Shown here: piece by piece, positions 7,051 through 15,193 of the stretch
Position numbering within the stretch: position 1 is the stretch's first letter
How the letters are laid out: every line of letters starts with the position of its first letter
NCBI GenBank assembly: GCA_964487285.1
Contig: CAZAPZ010000001.1
Span: forward strand, 1 to 41,452
Direction: 5' to 3'
Length of the DNA stretch: 41,452 bases
DNA from: CAZAPZ01 sp964487285
Lineage (GTDB): Bacteria; Campylobacterota_A; Desulfurellia; JAADFJ01
The notes under the pieces: model-generated
Databases searched by the model: none
What the model saw: the letters and a program-made list of their open reading frames with translations, nothing else
Told to the model about the DNA's origin: nothing
Made by a program: the position numbers and the translations under genes

Positions 7051-8861
7051 CTATATCCACAAATTCAGTGAATCTGTGTTAAATTGCTGTCTGTTAAATT
7101 CATTTTTACCGTCTTTACTCTCCTCGTTAAAAGTTTCCCTGTTTGAATTATGATTGCCGCCTGAAAAATTCTGGTGATTATTGTTGTTTCCGTTTGTATT
7201 CCAATTCAAGCTGCCATTATTGTTATTTAGACCATTCTGATTAGTTGTTGATGATATCTGCGGTATAACTTCAACTAATATTTTTGAAATCGTAATGCCA
7301 TTTTTTGATAAACTATCTTTTAAGTCATCAATCTTATCTTGAAGTAGATGCACCGTAATGCTGCTTGCTGCGGAAAGCCGCAAAATCATTCCGTTTGCCG
7401 ATACAGAAAGCTTCAAAAATACTCGGCCTAACTTGGGAGGATAAAGATTAATCGATAATGTAGGCGTTTTAGGAAAAAGATTTGCTGCATTTGATACGGA
7501 ATTATTAATCTGTGCGTTAATGCTGCTGTTAAATGTATTGACTTCAGCAGATGTCAAAGTTATATTTTGTGAGCCTGTCAGATTGCCGGCATTAGATAAG
7601 TTGTTTAATATATTTATAGCTGTATCAAATTTAGTTGATTCTATTGCAATTTTCTTAGCGGCATGAGATGCTATGTGAATTTCTGTTTCGTCTGCTTTTA
7701 TCTTATCGATTTCCCAAGCCGCATCTTTAGAATGAATGCCCGTAAGATTTTTTCTATCTTCTTTTGCATGTTTTACAATTCTGCTGTCATTGTTAATTCT
7801 TGTTTTGTGCGTGCCAAGGCTTTTGTTTAGGGGCAGCTTTTCATATTTTGCTGTTATCGGTCTATCTTTATGAACGATAACATCTGATTTTTCCTGTCCT
7901 ATTTTTTTGGAATTTGTATATTTTGAAAAACTGGCATAAAAGGAATGTCTAAAGGCATTGGTTTTATTTGTAACACTTGTAACAACGGTTGTATTTTTCG
8001 ATAATCGCTTGCCTTTTGTGCCTGCTTTATGCAATATGTGCACATCCATTAAAGCAGTTTTAGTTTTTATATCAAGTTCCACGCTTTTTTCGGTTTTAGT
8101 ATTATTTACGGTTATTCGCAATGCAGATTTGCTTTTAGNNNNNNNNNNNNNNNNNNNNNNNNNNNNNNNNNNNNNNNNNNNNNNNNNNNNNNNNNNNNNN
8201 NNNNNNNNNNNNNNNNNNNNNNNNNNNNNNNNNNNNNNAATTTATCCTTAACTTTTAGACCTTTGAATTTTAGATGAGAAGTTTTGCCGTCAGTCGCTTT
8301 TGGCAAAGTAACTTTACTAACAACTTCATTATTAATATCAAGCTTCACATTTTCGGGCTGAAGCTTCGCACTTTTTTCGGTTTTAGTATTATTTACGGTT
8401 ATTCGCAATGCAGATTTGCTTTTAGTTGATATTGCTTTTTTGCTGTTTTCAATAATTCTATCGGCAGCCGGAGTTATTTTAGAATCCAATTTATCCTTAA
8501 CTTTTAGACCTTTGAATTTTAGATGAGAAGTTTTGCCGTCAGCAATTTCAATAGGTTTAATTGTTTTTTTGCCTTCTTTTGATCCCTTGCTCATATTAAC
8601 TTGTATAAAAAAGTTATTGACGGCAAAGTCGTTTTTAAGAAAATTTTTCCTCTTTACCGCTTTATTTACCTTGGCAGGTGCTTTGTTCTCGTTGGTAACT
8701 TTTTGATTTTTAGCAACAGATTCACCCGTTTCGTTCTTTTTATATTTTATTAGGAGATTCTTAAATGCGGCAGAACTGCCTTTTTTTGTCTTTATAGCTT
8801 TTTTTATAACAACACCTGCAAAATTTTCCGAACTTTTGTTCGCAGCATGAATACTTTTCAT
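7051..8861 (-). CDS. fliK: flagellar hook-length control protein FliK, interrupted by a sequence gap
   Basis: Measures hook length and triggers the export specificity switch. The C-terminal Flg_hook domain is visible: YPPKLGRVFLKLSVSANGMI, then LLQDKIDDLKDSLSKNGITI and KILVEVIP. After it comes an Asn-rich tail. The N-terminal half is Lys-rich and low in complexity, as in many FliK rulers, and contains a tandem repeat of 83 codons. The run of 100 N makes this look like two ORFs in different frames. If the gap is really 62 bases, as the repeat predicts, 8861-7051 becomes 1773 bases, one continuous frame of 590 residues. The start at 8861 has only a weak AAGG in front of it. flgD follows after nine bases. 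The N-terminal start is the least certain part. Confidence 0.85.
8084..8293. repeat. 172-bp direct repeat in fliK, copy B (contains the gap)
   Basis: The 55 bases left of the gap (8084-8138) are identical to 8371-8425, and the 55 bases right of it (8239-8293) are identical to 8488-8542. The right-hand copies are 249 bases apart (83 codons). The left-hand copies are 287 apart counting 100 N, which becomes 249 if the gap is 62. Encoded motif: DGKTSHLKFKGLKVKDK through RITVNNTKTEKS. Confidence 0.9.
8139..8238. other. assembly gap, 100 N placeholder (predicted true size 62 bp)
   Basis: Exactly 100 N, the conventional scaffold placeholder. It is flanked on each side by exactly 55 bases of a repeated sequence, which is what a de Bruijn assembler with k=55 leaves when it breaks at an exact repeat longer than k. 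That predicts a fill identical to 8426-8487. Confidence 0.95.
8371..8542. repeat. 172-bp direct repeat in fliK, copy A (complete)
   Basis: Complete copy of the repeat whose partner is split by the N run at 8139-8238. It encodes the basic segment DGKTSHLKFKGLKVKDK followed by a helical linker and RITVNNTKTEKS. Its middle, 8426-8487 (62 bases), is the predicted content of the gap. Confidence 0.9.
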
Positions 8862-8872
8862 ACCTTACTAAC

Positions 8873-8888
8873 AGCAAATATCGTTCCG
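8873..8888 (-). promoter_or_regulatory. candidate sigma-54 promoter before fliK
   Basis: Minus strand reads CGGAACGATATTTGCT, with the invariant GG and GC ten bases apart and a good TTGCT -12 box; two positions of the -24 box differ from TGGCAC. Hook-class genes are commonly sigma-54 dependent. The predicted start of transcription is about one base before the fliK ATG, which would leave no leader, so either the fliK start lies further in or the match is fortuitous. Confidence 0.4.
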
Positions 8889-9029
8889 AAAGATTTTACG
8901 CTATGTAAATCTATTTTCTAAAATTTCCCCCTTCCCCCTTTTTTAAGAGTGGGTCAGGGGAAAATACGAATTATAACTTATTGACGCCCCTTTCGGAAGT
9001 TGTCAAAGATTTCTCCAATCAGCTTAGTT

Positions 9030-9419
9030 CTACTTAGCTTCATCTATTATTTTAATCATCATTTTTTCAACATTTTCAGCAGCGGGCTTAAGTGCCGACA
9101 GATCTGAGACAACCGGCAGCATAGATGTTGGTCTTACAGTTCCGATTCTTGTCTTGCCGTCACCCTTATCCTGATAAACTGAAATTCTGCATGGCATCAT
9201 CATGCTCATATTCATATCAACCGACATTGCCTCTTTTGCGATATTAGGATTGCAAAACGCAACAATATTACATTCGCTGTCAAATTCTACACCTTTTTTT
9301 TTCAACATCGCTTTCATATCGTGAACGACAATAACACCAAACTTGTTTTCGACTATAGACTTCTGCAAATCCTCGGTTGCTTGCTTTACAGACTTATCCG
9401 TTTTTACAATATACCTCAT
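9030..9419 (-). CDS. DUF302 family protein
   Basis: A 129-residue cytoplasmic protein of the DUF302 family: the Val-Val-His-Asp strand (GVIVVHDMKAMLKKKG), the CNPNIAKEAM segment and the LPVVSDL end are characteristic. The biochemical role of the family is not established; members often occur near redox, sulfur or metal genes. Here the region MNMSMMMPCRISVYQ is unusually Met-rich with a Cys, which could bind a soft metal such as copper, but this is speculation. The ATG at 9419 is preferred because GGAGG lies five bases upstream; the longer TTG-started frame includes that site. It is a single gene, about 170 bases upstream of fliK and 92 bases after the TonB-like gene. Confidence 0.8.
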   Translation of the reverse strand: MRYIVKTDKSVKQATEDLQKSIVENKFGVIVVHDMKAMLKKKGVEFDSECNIVAFCNPNIAKEAMSVDMNMSMMMPCRISVYQDKGDGKTRIGTVRPTSMLPVVSDLSALKPAAENVEKMMIKIIDEAK

Positions 9420-9511
9420 AAATTCCTCCAATATTTTTTATTATCCGTATCTATACGTTATTCCATATATTGATTTTTCAAGTCCGTCTCAAGTTAAATT
9501 TTATTGCAACT

Positions 9512-10408
9512 CTAATATATTTCAGTATCAAACGAAAGATTATACCGAAATGATGCATATACCTTCAATCTATCAATATCAAGTCTTAAAGGAATAGAAG
9601 GAAAGGGAGATGCTTCTTTTAGCGCATTGATTGCGGCTTTGTCTAATATACTGTAGCCTGATGTTCTTATCAATTTTACGCTGGCAAGAGTTCCGTTTTT
9701 ATTGATAATAAATACCAAATAAAGCATACCGGATTGATTTTTTTCCAAAGCCTCATCCGGATATATCCAGACCGATTGTACCAACTGCTTAATATGCGCC
9801 ATATACGATGCATATTTTATATTCTTTGTAGCGATAGATATTACAGCTTCTTTCTTTGCGGCTCCTTTACCGTTTCTTACTCCTATGCGGGAGACCGATT
9901 TTCCCTGAATGGATTTCGGAGCATGATTTAACGCTAACTGTTTTACGGACTTAAAAATTGAATGATGTTTGATTGATACAACTGAAACAGCTTTATTTAT
10001 TATGTAGCCGGTAAGTTTTTTGTGTGGTAAAACTTTATGCGGCCTTAACTTAGCAGCTATACGCTTTTTTTGTCTAACATGCTTTATTTTGATTCTTTTT
10101 TTTATACTGTTAAAACCACCGGCATATCTTTCGTGCTCAATTCCTTTGGGCTGGGTAATTTTTGTTTTTTCTTTCGCAATAATATTTCCGCTTGAAATTT
10201 GGTTTTTTGTTGAAGCTATGTGTATATTTTTCAATCTGCTTAAGTTAACTTTTTGATGGTGTTTGTTTTTCAGGGTTATCACATCAACCATTATAGGCTG
10301 AGTTTTTATGGGTAAAATTCGTTTTGCTTTATTGGCAACTAAGATAATGAGCATAATCAAGACAATATGAATCAGCAAAGAAAGAATATATGAGATTGAT
10401 TTTTTCAT
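9512..10408 (-). CDS. TonB-like energy transducer
   Basis: An inner-membrane-anchored periplasmic protein. Residues about 5-27 form one hydrophobic anchor (SYILSLLIHIVLIMLIILVA). The last 100 residues are a TonB C-terminal domain (WIYPDEALEKNQSGMLYLVF, INKNGTLASVKLIRTSGYSI, LDKAAINALKEASPFPSIP), which contacts TonB-dependent receptors or TolA-like partners. The linker (about 45-200) is strongly basic, rich in Lys, His and Arg, instead of the usual Pro-Glu/Pro-Lys rod. No exbB, exbD or receptor gene is in the window. The gene starts only a few bases after the RNase P RNA and has no clear ribosome-binding site. A TolA- or gliding-type role is possible. Confidence 0.8.
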   Translation of the reverse strand: MKKSISYILSLLIHIVLIMLIILVANKAKRILPIKTQPIMVDVITLKNKHHQKVNLSRLKNIHIASTKNQISSGNIIAKEKTKITQPKGIEHERYAGGFNSIKKRIKIKHVRQKKRIAAKLRPHKVLPHKKLTGYIINKAVSVVSIKHHSIFKSVKQLALNHAPKSIQGKSVSRIGVRNGKGAAKKEAVISIATKNIKYASYMAHIKQLVQSVWIYPDEALEKNQSGMLYLVFIINKNGTLASVKLIRTSGYSILDKAAINALKEASPFPSIPLRLDIDRLKVYASFRYNLSFDTEIY

Positions 10409-10412
10409 TCTG

Positions 10413-10780
10413 TTTTGAGGATGGTTCTATAAGCCGGATTCTGTACCAAATTGGTGGCAGTCATCTATCTAGGATTGCCGTTACCGACAATCTCAAGCGA
10501 TGTACCCGAGAATACACTATGGAAGGGTACATAATTATTCTCCTATTTCATCTTGCTTCAGGCGGGAGTTTTCAAGGCATAAAGATTACTCTTTATCCGG
10601 TGAGCTCTTAACTCGCCATTTCAACCTTACCATTTAGAATAATCTAAATGGCGGTATATTTTCTGCTGCACTTTCCGTAAGATAACGCTTTGGCGCTATC
10701 TTCCCGGGTGTTGCCCGGCACCTTCCTTCTGAAGTCCGGACTTTCCTCCTCATTTGAGGCGACTGCCCAAACCATCCCGA
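10413..10780 (-). ncRNA. rnpB: RNase P RNA, type A
   Basis: Catalytic RNA that matures the 5' ends of tRNAs. On the minus strand the 5' part carries GAGGAAAGTCCGGACTTC, the universal P4-region motif, and the 3' part ends ACAGAATCCGGCTTAT. GGATGGTT near 10777-10770 pairs with AACCATCC at 10426-10419 to close helix P1. Internal helices are visible, for example GCCATTTAGATTATTCTAAATGGC and GATAGCGCCAAAGCGTTATC. Total length of about 370 nt is typical of the bacterial A type. Ends are estimated from P1 and from the promoter. No terminator separates it from the TonB-like gene. Confidence 0.93.
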
Positions 10781-10786
10781 CTGCCA

Positions 10787-10814
10787 ATAATAGTCTCTTT
10801 TAAGCCATAGTCAA
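10787..10814 (-). promoter_or_regulatory. sigma-70-type promoter of rnpB
   Basis: Minus strand TTGACT (10814-10809) and TATTAT (10792-10787) with 16 bases between them; start predicted at about 10780, two to three bases before the P1 helix of the RNase P RNA. Good fit in sequence, spacing and position. Confidence 0.75.
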
Positions 10815-10897
10815 CTGAATCTTATTTGACATCTAAATGTAAGTCTTCACCTGTTGCAGGGTTATGCGCTTATTATACGAATTCAGTAGAACGATAT

Positions 10898-11869
10898 TTA
10901 GTTGAATCCGGTTTTATGTAATATATAGTAATTATAAACGGCGTTTGCTATTGTAAGTGCAATAAGATGTCTAAATGTGGAAGATGCCAAAAGTTGCTCT
11001 TCATGCTTATTTGAGATATAGGCATATTCAACTAATACAGCAGGCATTTTGGTTGTATACTTAATAACATATAAATTGTCCTTTACTGCGCCATTGTTTC
11101 TAAGACCCAGCTGATTTGATATATAATTTTCTAAATACTTAGCAAATTTGTAATCACTTTTATGATAATAATATGTTGTTGTGCCGTATAATCTATGATC
11201 CTCAGATGCGTTGCAATACAAACCGATAAATATATTTGCGCCGCTTTTATTTGCTTCGCTTACCCTCTGAGGTAAACTTACAAATGTATTGGAAATTCTA
11301 TCTAATTCTACATCAATGCCTCTATTTTTAAGCAACTGTTTCAGTTTTAATGCCACACTTAAATTTACAAATGATTCCGGCAAACCTAAACGTCCAATTC
11401 CGCCAGGATCCGATCCTCCATGACCAACATCTAAAAACAGTTTGAATTTATGTATTAGAATTGGATATATTATTGTAACATATCTATCGTTTCTTATATG
11501 AAATGTCTTTACAAAAAACGGATTAAAGAATGATTCTTTTATAACGACATGGACAGCGTCAGGTTTAGTGCTGAATTGAGTTATTACCAATTTTAGTATT
11601 GTTGGGAACGGCGTGTATATAACACGTGTTTTTCCAATCAAAATAGAGTTTTCAAAAGATAAGATATGAAATTTTTCGTAATTTCGTTTAAAGTTTGATT
11701 GCTTGATTACAAATTTGCCTGTTGAATATATACGTATTGTTTGTCTATTTATAGAAATATTTGTTATTCTACCATTATTCATGTATCCAAAAGATTTCTG
11801 TTGGGTAAAAAAAATAACAACAAAACTTAACATTACAATAACCGCAACATTATACTTTTTTATAAACAT
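10898..11869 (-). CDS. N-acetylmuramoyl-L-alanine amidase (Amidase_3), altered zinc site
   Basis: Exported peptidoglycan amidase of the AmiA/B/C family: hydrophobic N-terminus (about 8-22, signal anchor or signal peptide), a divergent AMIN-like beta region (about 32-140), then the Amidase_3 domain (about 143-320). Zinc ligands H150 in DVGHGGSDPG and E165 in LPESFVNLS are present, as is the catalytic glutamate E281 in PAVLVEYAYISN. The third ligand, normally His in F-V-S-I-H-A-N-A, is Tyr218 in FIGLYCNAS, a one-base change (TAT for CAT), with Cys219 beside it. The enzyme may be weakened or non-catalytic, or the base may be an error. AGGAG lies before the ATG. No lytC-type operon partner is nearby. 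Confidence 0.88.
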   Translation of the reverse strand: MFIKKYNVAVIVMLSFVVIFFTQQKSFGYMNNGRITNISINRQTIRIYSTGKFVIKQSNFKRNYEKFHILSFENSILIGKTRVIYTPFPTILKLVITQFSTKPDAVHVVIKESFFNPFFVKTFHIRNDRYVTIIYPILIHKFKLFLDVGHGGSDPGGIGRLGLPESFVNLSVALKLKQLLKNRGIDVELDRISNTFVSLPQRVSEANKSGANIFIGLYCNASEDHRLYGTTTYYYHKSDYKFAKYLENYISNQLGLRNNGAVKDNLYVIKYTTKMPAVLVEYAYISNKHEEQLLASSTFRHLIALTIANAVYNYYILHKTGFN

Positions 11870-12569
11870 ATGCTTCTCCTAGTCTGCCATAAAAAAACTC
11901 TATACTACTTTTACTACATTTTATGAGCTTTATCAAACACTGCGGATCAACTGGTCAAGTCCCAACTCTGCTGTAAATTTTCTTTCTGTCGAATTAAGAT
12001 TTTCTGTTTAACACACTCAGCGTCTTTGTCTTTAGCTTGAAATAGTTCAGGATGTTTTTTCTGCCATTCGAAATACTCCTGCCATATCAAAAATATCTAC
12101 TTCCCGTAATCTTTGTCTTGTTCGGCTGGTAGTGCTCCAATTAAACCAGCAGCTGACTGCTTATTTGGGAATATACGAATAACTCATTCGTGTCTTTAAA
12201 ATCGCTTCATTCAGCCTTTCCTGCATGCTGCTTGCAAGATAGGCGTCTGCGTGGGGTAGTAACCATCTTGCGATAGAGCATCTTCAAGGCCGTCTTCCGG
12301 TATATCAGGAGCTTTATTCGCTTTCCTGATATTATATTGGCCTTACGCACCTAACAAAAAATAAATGACTATTCAAGAGATTAAACAGTCGCAGATTTAC
12401 GTGAGTTGCGGGACTCAAGATGATCGCTTACGGATTAACAGAAGTGCCCTCAACTAACAGGTTAGCACCTCAAATCTAATTTCTAAATCCTGCTATTTAT
12501 TTGGCTTCTGTGGAAGTGCTTATTGTGCAGTGGTCTCATAATATATCAACAGATTATTATCCTAAAAGC
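11870..12569. other. gene-free stretch with decayed coding remnants
   Basis: About 700 bases without an intact frame. On the minus strand, protein-like text appears in short pieces broken by stops and frameshifts: EDGLEDALSQDGYYPTQTPI (about 12320-12240), then SMQERLNEAILKTRMSYSYI in another frame (about 12230-12170), then FEWQKKHPELFQAKDKDAEC (about 12080-12020). This looks like one degraded gene. I do not recognise the family; a transposon-borne gene is possible given the short shared motif at 12526-12537. No tRNA or riboswitch seen. Confidence 0.45.
12526..12537. repeat. short motif TGCAGTGGTCTC, copy 1
   Basis: The same 12 bases recur at 18654-18665, also at the edge of a decayed stretch. 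Read on the other strand, GAGACCACTGCA resembles insertion-sequence terminal inverted repeats. A single 12-base match in a 41-kb window can be chance, so confidence is low. Confidence 0.25.
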
Positions 12570-12603
12570 CCTCAAAAAGGCATATTTAAAAGCTTTTTTG
12601 AGG
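12570..12603 (-). terminator. hairpin downstream of the ABC transporter operon
   Basis: CCTCAAAAAGGC (12570-12581) and GCTTTTTTGAGG (12592-12603) pair at 11 of 12 positions around a 10-base AT loop, starting 15 bases past the ATPase stop codon at 12618. A short T-rich segment follows on the minus strand. Position favours a terminator. Confidence 0.5.
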
Positions 12604-12617
12604 AAGAAGAAGATGGG

Positions 12618-13520
12618 TTAAGGTCGATTTGCAATATCTTGTATAAAAATCGATTCCAAATCTTTTTTCTCTGAATTCACACTGATAATTTTCAGATCAA
12701 GAGCTGTTATACTGTGAAGTTTGCTTTCCAAATCATCAGTCTTGCAGGTTACGGAACACAAATTATCTCCTATATAACAACTATCCGTTATTTTTCTTCT
12801 ATTCTTATCATCTAAAAAAATAATTTTATAACTTGACGCTGAAAGTTGCTTTATCTGATTTAAGCCAATTGTTCGTATCATTCTACCTTTGTTTATAATA
12901 GCAACTTTAGTGCAAATATCTTCTATATCTGGAATAATATGCGAACTGAAAAATATTGTTGTATCCTCTTTATGCAATTTCTTGATAATCTGCTTGAACA
13001 GGTATCTTCCAACGGGATCGACTCCTCCCATCGGTTCGTCTAGAATTAGTATTTTAGGTTTATGTATGATAGATGCGGCAAAACCGAGACGTTGAATCAT
13101 ACCCTTGCTGTATTCTCTTACTCTCTTAACTGCCGAGCTTTCAAGTCCTACTAAATCTATCATATCTTCGGAACGGCTTTTCGCCTCGTTTTTATCAATA
13201 TTGTGCATTGCACAAGAAAACATCAATATATCCATTCCTGTTAAATTATCTACAAAAGATGGATTTTCCGGCAGGAACCCCATCTCATATCTACATTTTA
13301 TGTCCGTTGAATAAAGACCATTGATAAGCACCTTTCCTTCATCTGCTTTTATAAAGTTCATCATTATTTTCATAGTAGTGCTTTTTCCTGCTCCGTTTGG
13401 CCCAAGAAAGCCAAAAATCTCGCCTTTTTGAACACTCAAGTTGATTCCGTCAATAGCCATCTGTTTTTTATGTAACGACTTAAATGTCTTATGAAGATCT
13501 TTTATTTCTATAGCTTCCAT
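12618..13520 (-). CDS. ABC transporter ATP-binding protein (CcmA/ABC-2 type)
   Basis: Cytoplasmic ATPase of an ABC-2 exporter. Visible motifs: Walker A GPNGAGKST, Q-loop GFLPENPSF, signature YSKGMIQRLG (the form usual in ABC-2 ATPases instead of LSGGQ), Walker B KILILDEPMGG, D-loop VDPVGR and switch histidine FFSSH. The C-terminal 80 residues form the variable extension seen in this subfamily. The longest frame starts at 13547, but AGAGG lies five bases before the ATG at 13520 (MEAIEIKDLH), which I use. It overlaps the end of the TPR gene by 32 bases and works with the permease at 14369-15154. Substrate unknown. Confidence 0.92.
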   Translation of the reverse strand: MEAIEIKDLHKTFKSLHKKQMAIDGINLSVQKGEIFGFLGPNGAGKSTTMKIMMNFIKADEGKVLINGLYSTDIKCRYEMGFLPENPSFVDNLTGMDILMFSCAMHNIDKNEAKSRSEDMIDLVGLESSAVKRVREYSKGMIQRLGFAASIIHKPKILILDEPMGGVDPVGRYLFKQIIKKLHKEDTTIFFSSHIIPDIEDICTKVAIINKGRMIRTIGLNQIKQLSASSYKIIFLDDKNRRKITDSCYIGDNLCSVTCKTDDLESKLHSITALDLKIISVNSEKKDLESIFIQDIANRP

Positions 13521-14367
13521 TTTTCCTCTTTTTATGATATTTTGCAAGATTACTGGTGGTTTTTATACTGTCGCCGCTTATGTAAAATTTCCCTCCGTAC
13601 GGATCAACGGGTATCTTATCAATAATTTTTTTATCAACAAGTTGATGCAGATTTTCAGGCAGCGATGAGTATCTCTTTTTGTATATGTTGATCGCCTGAG
13701 TAAGGGATTCTATTTTGCTAAGGGCATCTAACCGTAATTCATAAATGGACTTAATCGAACTGTTATGTGTAGCTTTTATCATAGCTTTTAAAAATACAAT
13801 GCCAAGTTTTGTTCGCCCTCCTTCATAAAAATAGCGAGCGGCAAGATTTGTGAATAGACTTGATCCGCTGATCTCTGCAGCTTTCTTAAAATAATAGGCG
13901 GCATTTTTATAATCTTTTAAGAAATATGCGTAGTTGAAACCTATGAAAAATGGTAATTTAAAATCCCATTTTCTATATTTGAATACATGTTTGAGCAAAA
14001 AATTTACATCCTTCACATGCCCGACATTCCAAGTAAATGTCGCTTGAGCAAAATAGTATGCATCCTCATTGTATGGATTGAGATTAATAGCTTCCTGCAC
14101 GGTTTTAAATAGGTTAAAGTATTCTATTTTCCTAAACTCTTTTGCCGCAAGGATTTTTTCTTTACCTCCGTAATAAACGGTAGCCTTAATGCTTAAATAC
14201 TCTCCCATAAACCATCTGAACTCGCCAAGTGAATATTTGTACAGCTTACCCTGCGGAGTAAAACCGAGCTTTGCCTGTTGCGGACGATTTATCATATAGC
14301 TTGTAAAACTATTCATAAAGATTAAATAGAGCGTGATAATAAATATGATGAGAACAGCTTTTTTCAC
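13489..14367 (-). CDS. membrane-anchored TPR protein with pseudopilin-like tail
   Basis: A 292-residue protein with one N-terminal hydrophobic anchor (about 4-24) and helical repeats of TPR type across about 65-215: INLNPYNEDAYYFAQA and FLKDYKNAAYYFKKAAEISG are the clearest. The C-terminal part (YSSLPENLHQLVDKKIIDKI followed by PVDPYGGKFYIS) resembles the end of type II pseudopilins. It begins with GTG one base after the permease stop and overlaps the ATPase gene, so it is part of the transporter unit. Such TPR proteins are found between ABC-2 permease and ATPase genes in deltaproteobacterial-type genomes; the role is unknown. Confidence 0.75.
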   Translation of the reverse strand: MKKAVLIIFIITLYLIFMNSFTSYMINRPQQAKLGFTPQGKLYKYSLGEFRWFMGEYLSIKATVYYGGKEKILAAKEFRKIEYFNLFKTVQEAINLNPYNEDAYYFAQATFTWNVGHVKDVNFLLKHVFKYRKWDFKLPFFIGFNYAYFLKDYKNAAYYFKKAAEISGSSLFTNLAARYFYEGGRTKLGIVFLKAMIKATHNSSIKSIYELRLDALSKIESLTQAINIYKKRYSSLPENLHQLVDKKIIDKIPVDPYGGKFYISGDSIKTTSNLAKYHKKRKNGSYRNKRSS

Positions 14368-14368
14368 T

Positions 14369-15154
14369 CTAAATTAAATTCCTTCTTCTAAATATTTCGG
14401 TTGCAATCAATAACAGTATGCCGGTGTAGATACAAAAATAAGCTATTGGGTATATTATAGAACTGTAGTTCAATCGTATTGCATAAACGGCGTAAGTAGT
14501 AAAATCGAATGCAGAAAAATTGGGTACAATGTAGTAGAGCATTTTGATTATATATTTAAAAAGCAAAGAGTAGCCATGAATATTTGTTATATAATCATAA
14601 ACACTTTGAGATGCATTTCCTACAATATATATAATAATAGTACCAAAAAACGGAATAAAAAATGAAGTGGCAAATGACGTGAACAGAAATCCGATTCCCA
14701 TTAAAAGTATGTATTTCAATAGAGTCATAATAAAAGCCGCTATGATATTTGACCATATAATCGGAAGTTGAGAATGATACATGCCGGCTGATATTTTAAT
14801 TGCAACAATTGAGACTGCAAAATTAATCGAGCTGAATATTACCATAATAGCTACAAATCCCAAAAATCTTCCCATAAAATATTTGCTGCGGCTGATAGGG
14901 TTTCCAAGAATTGTATATACATATTTTCTCTCTATATCACGCCATATCGTTACAACTCCGCCGAACATTGCCAGAAAAAGCATTATGAATGAGTTTAAAG
15001 AGAGCGACATTGTTATAGAAACCTCCTGAATCTGCCGCATAGACATAGCACTGAATACTGGAACAAGAGCAAATAGCAGCACCATAGAAAATATAAGATA
15101 AAATATCCTGTCATTGATAGTCGATTTAAATGTCCAAAAAGCTATGTTAAACAT
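14369..15154 (-). CDS. ABC-2 type transporter permease
   Basis: A 261-residue integral membrane protein with about six hydrophobic segments: residues 16-38, 50-68, 97-120, 135-160, 167-190 and 233-252. The motif TIWRDIERKYVYTILGNPIS between the second and third segments is typical of ABC-2 permeases in the NatB/YhaP-like group. It is the first gene of a three-gene unit (permease, TPR protein, ATPase) with the promoter at 15194-15221. The half-transporter would pair as a homodimer with the ATPase dimer. Direction is probably export; no substrate clue is present. Confidence 0.85.
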   Translation of the reverse strand: MFNIAFWTFKSTINDRIFYLIFSMVLLFALVPVFSAMSMRQIQEVSITMSLSLNSFIMLFLAMFGGVVTIWRDIERKYVYTILGNPISRSKYFMGRFLGFVAIMVIFSSINFAVSIVAIKISAGMYHSQLPIIWSNIIAAFIMTLLKYILLMGIGFLFTSFATSFFIPFFGTIIIYIVGNASQSVYDYITNIHGYSLLFKYIIKMLYYIVPNFSAFDFTTYAVYAIRLNYSSIIYPIAYFCIYTGILLLIATEIFRRRNLI

Positions 15155-15193
15155 ACGAACTCCAAATTTTCAAATGTTCTCACAATATCCGAT

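Noticed and set aside
8112..8861. Two separate genes around the N run, at 8112-8861 and 7051-8121
   Set aside because: Both are pieces of fliK. The second begins at a TTG inside the repeat, and the frames join when the gap is set to the 62 bases predicted from the repeat.
11870..12569. A riboswitch or small RNA in the long gap after the amidase gene
   Set aside because: The stretch carries stop-broken protein-like text and no stable conserved RNA core that I can recognise.
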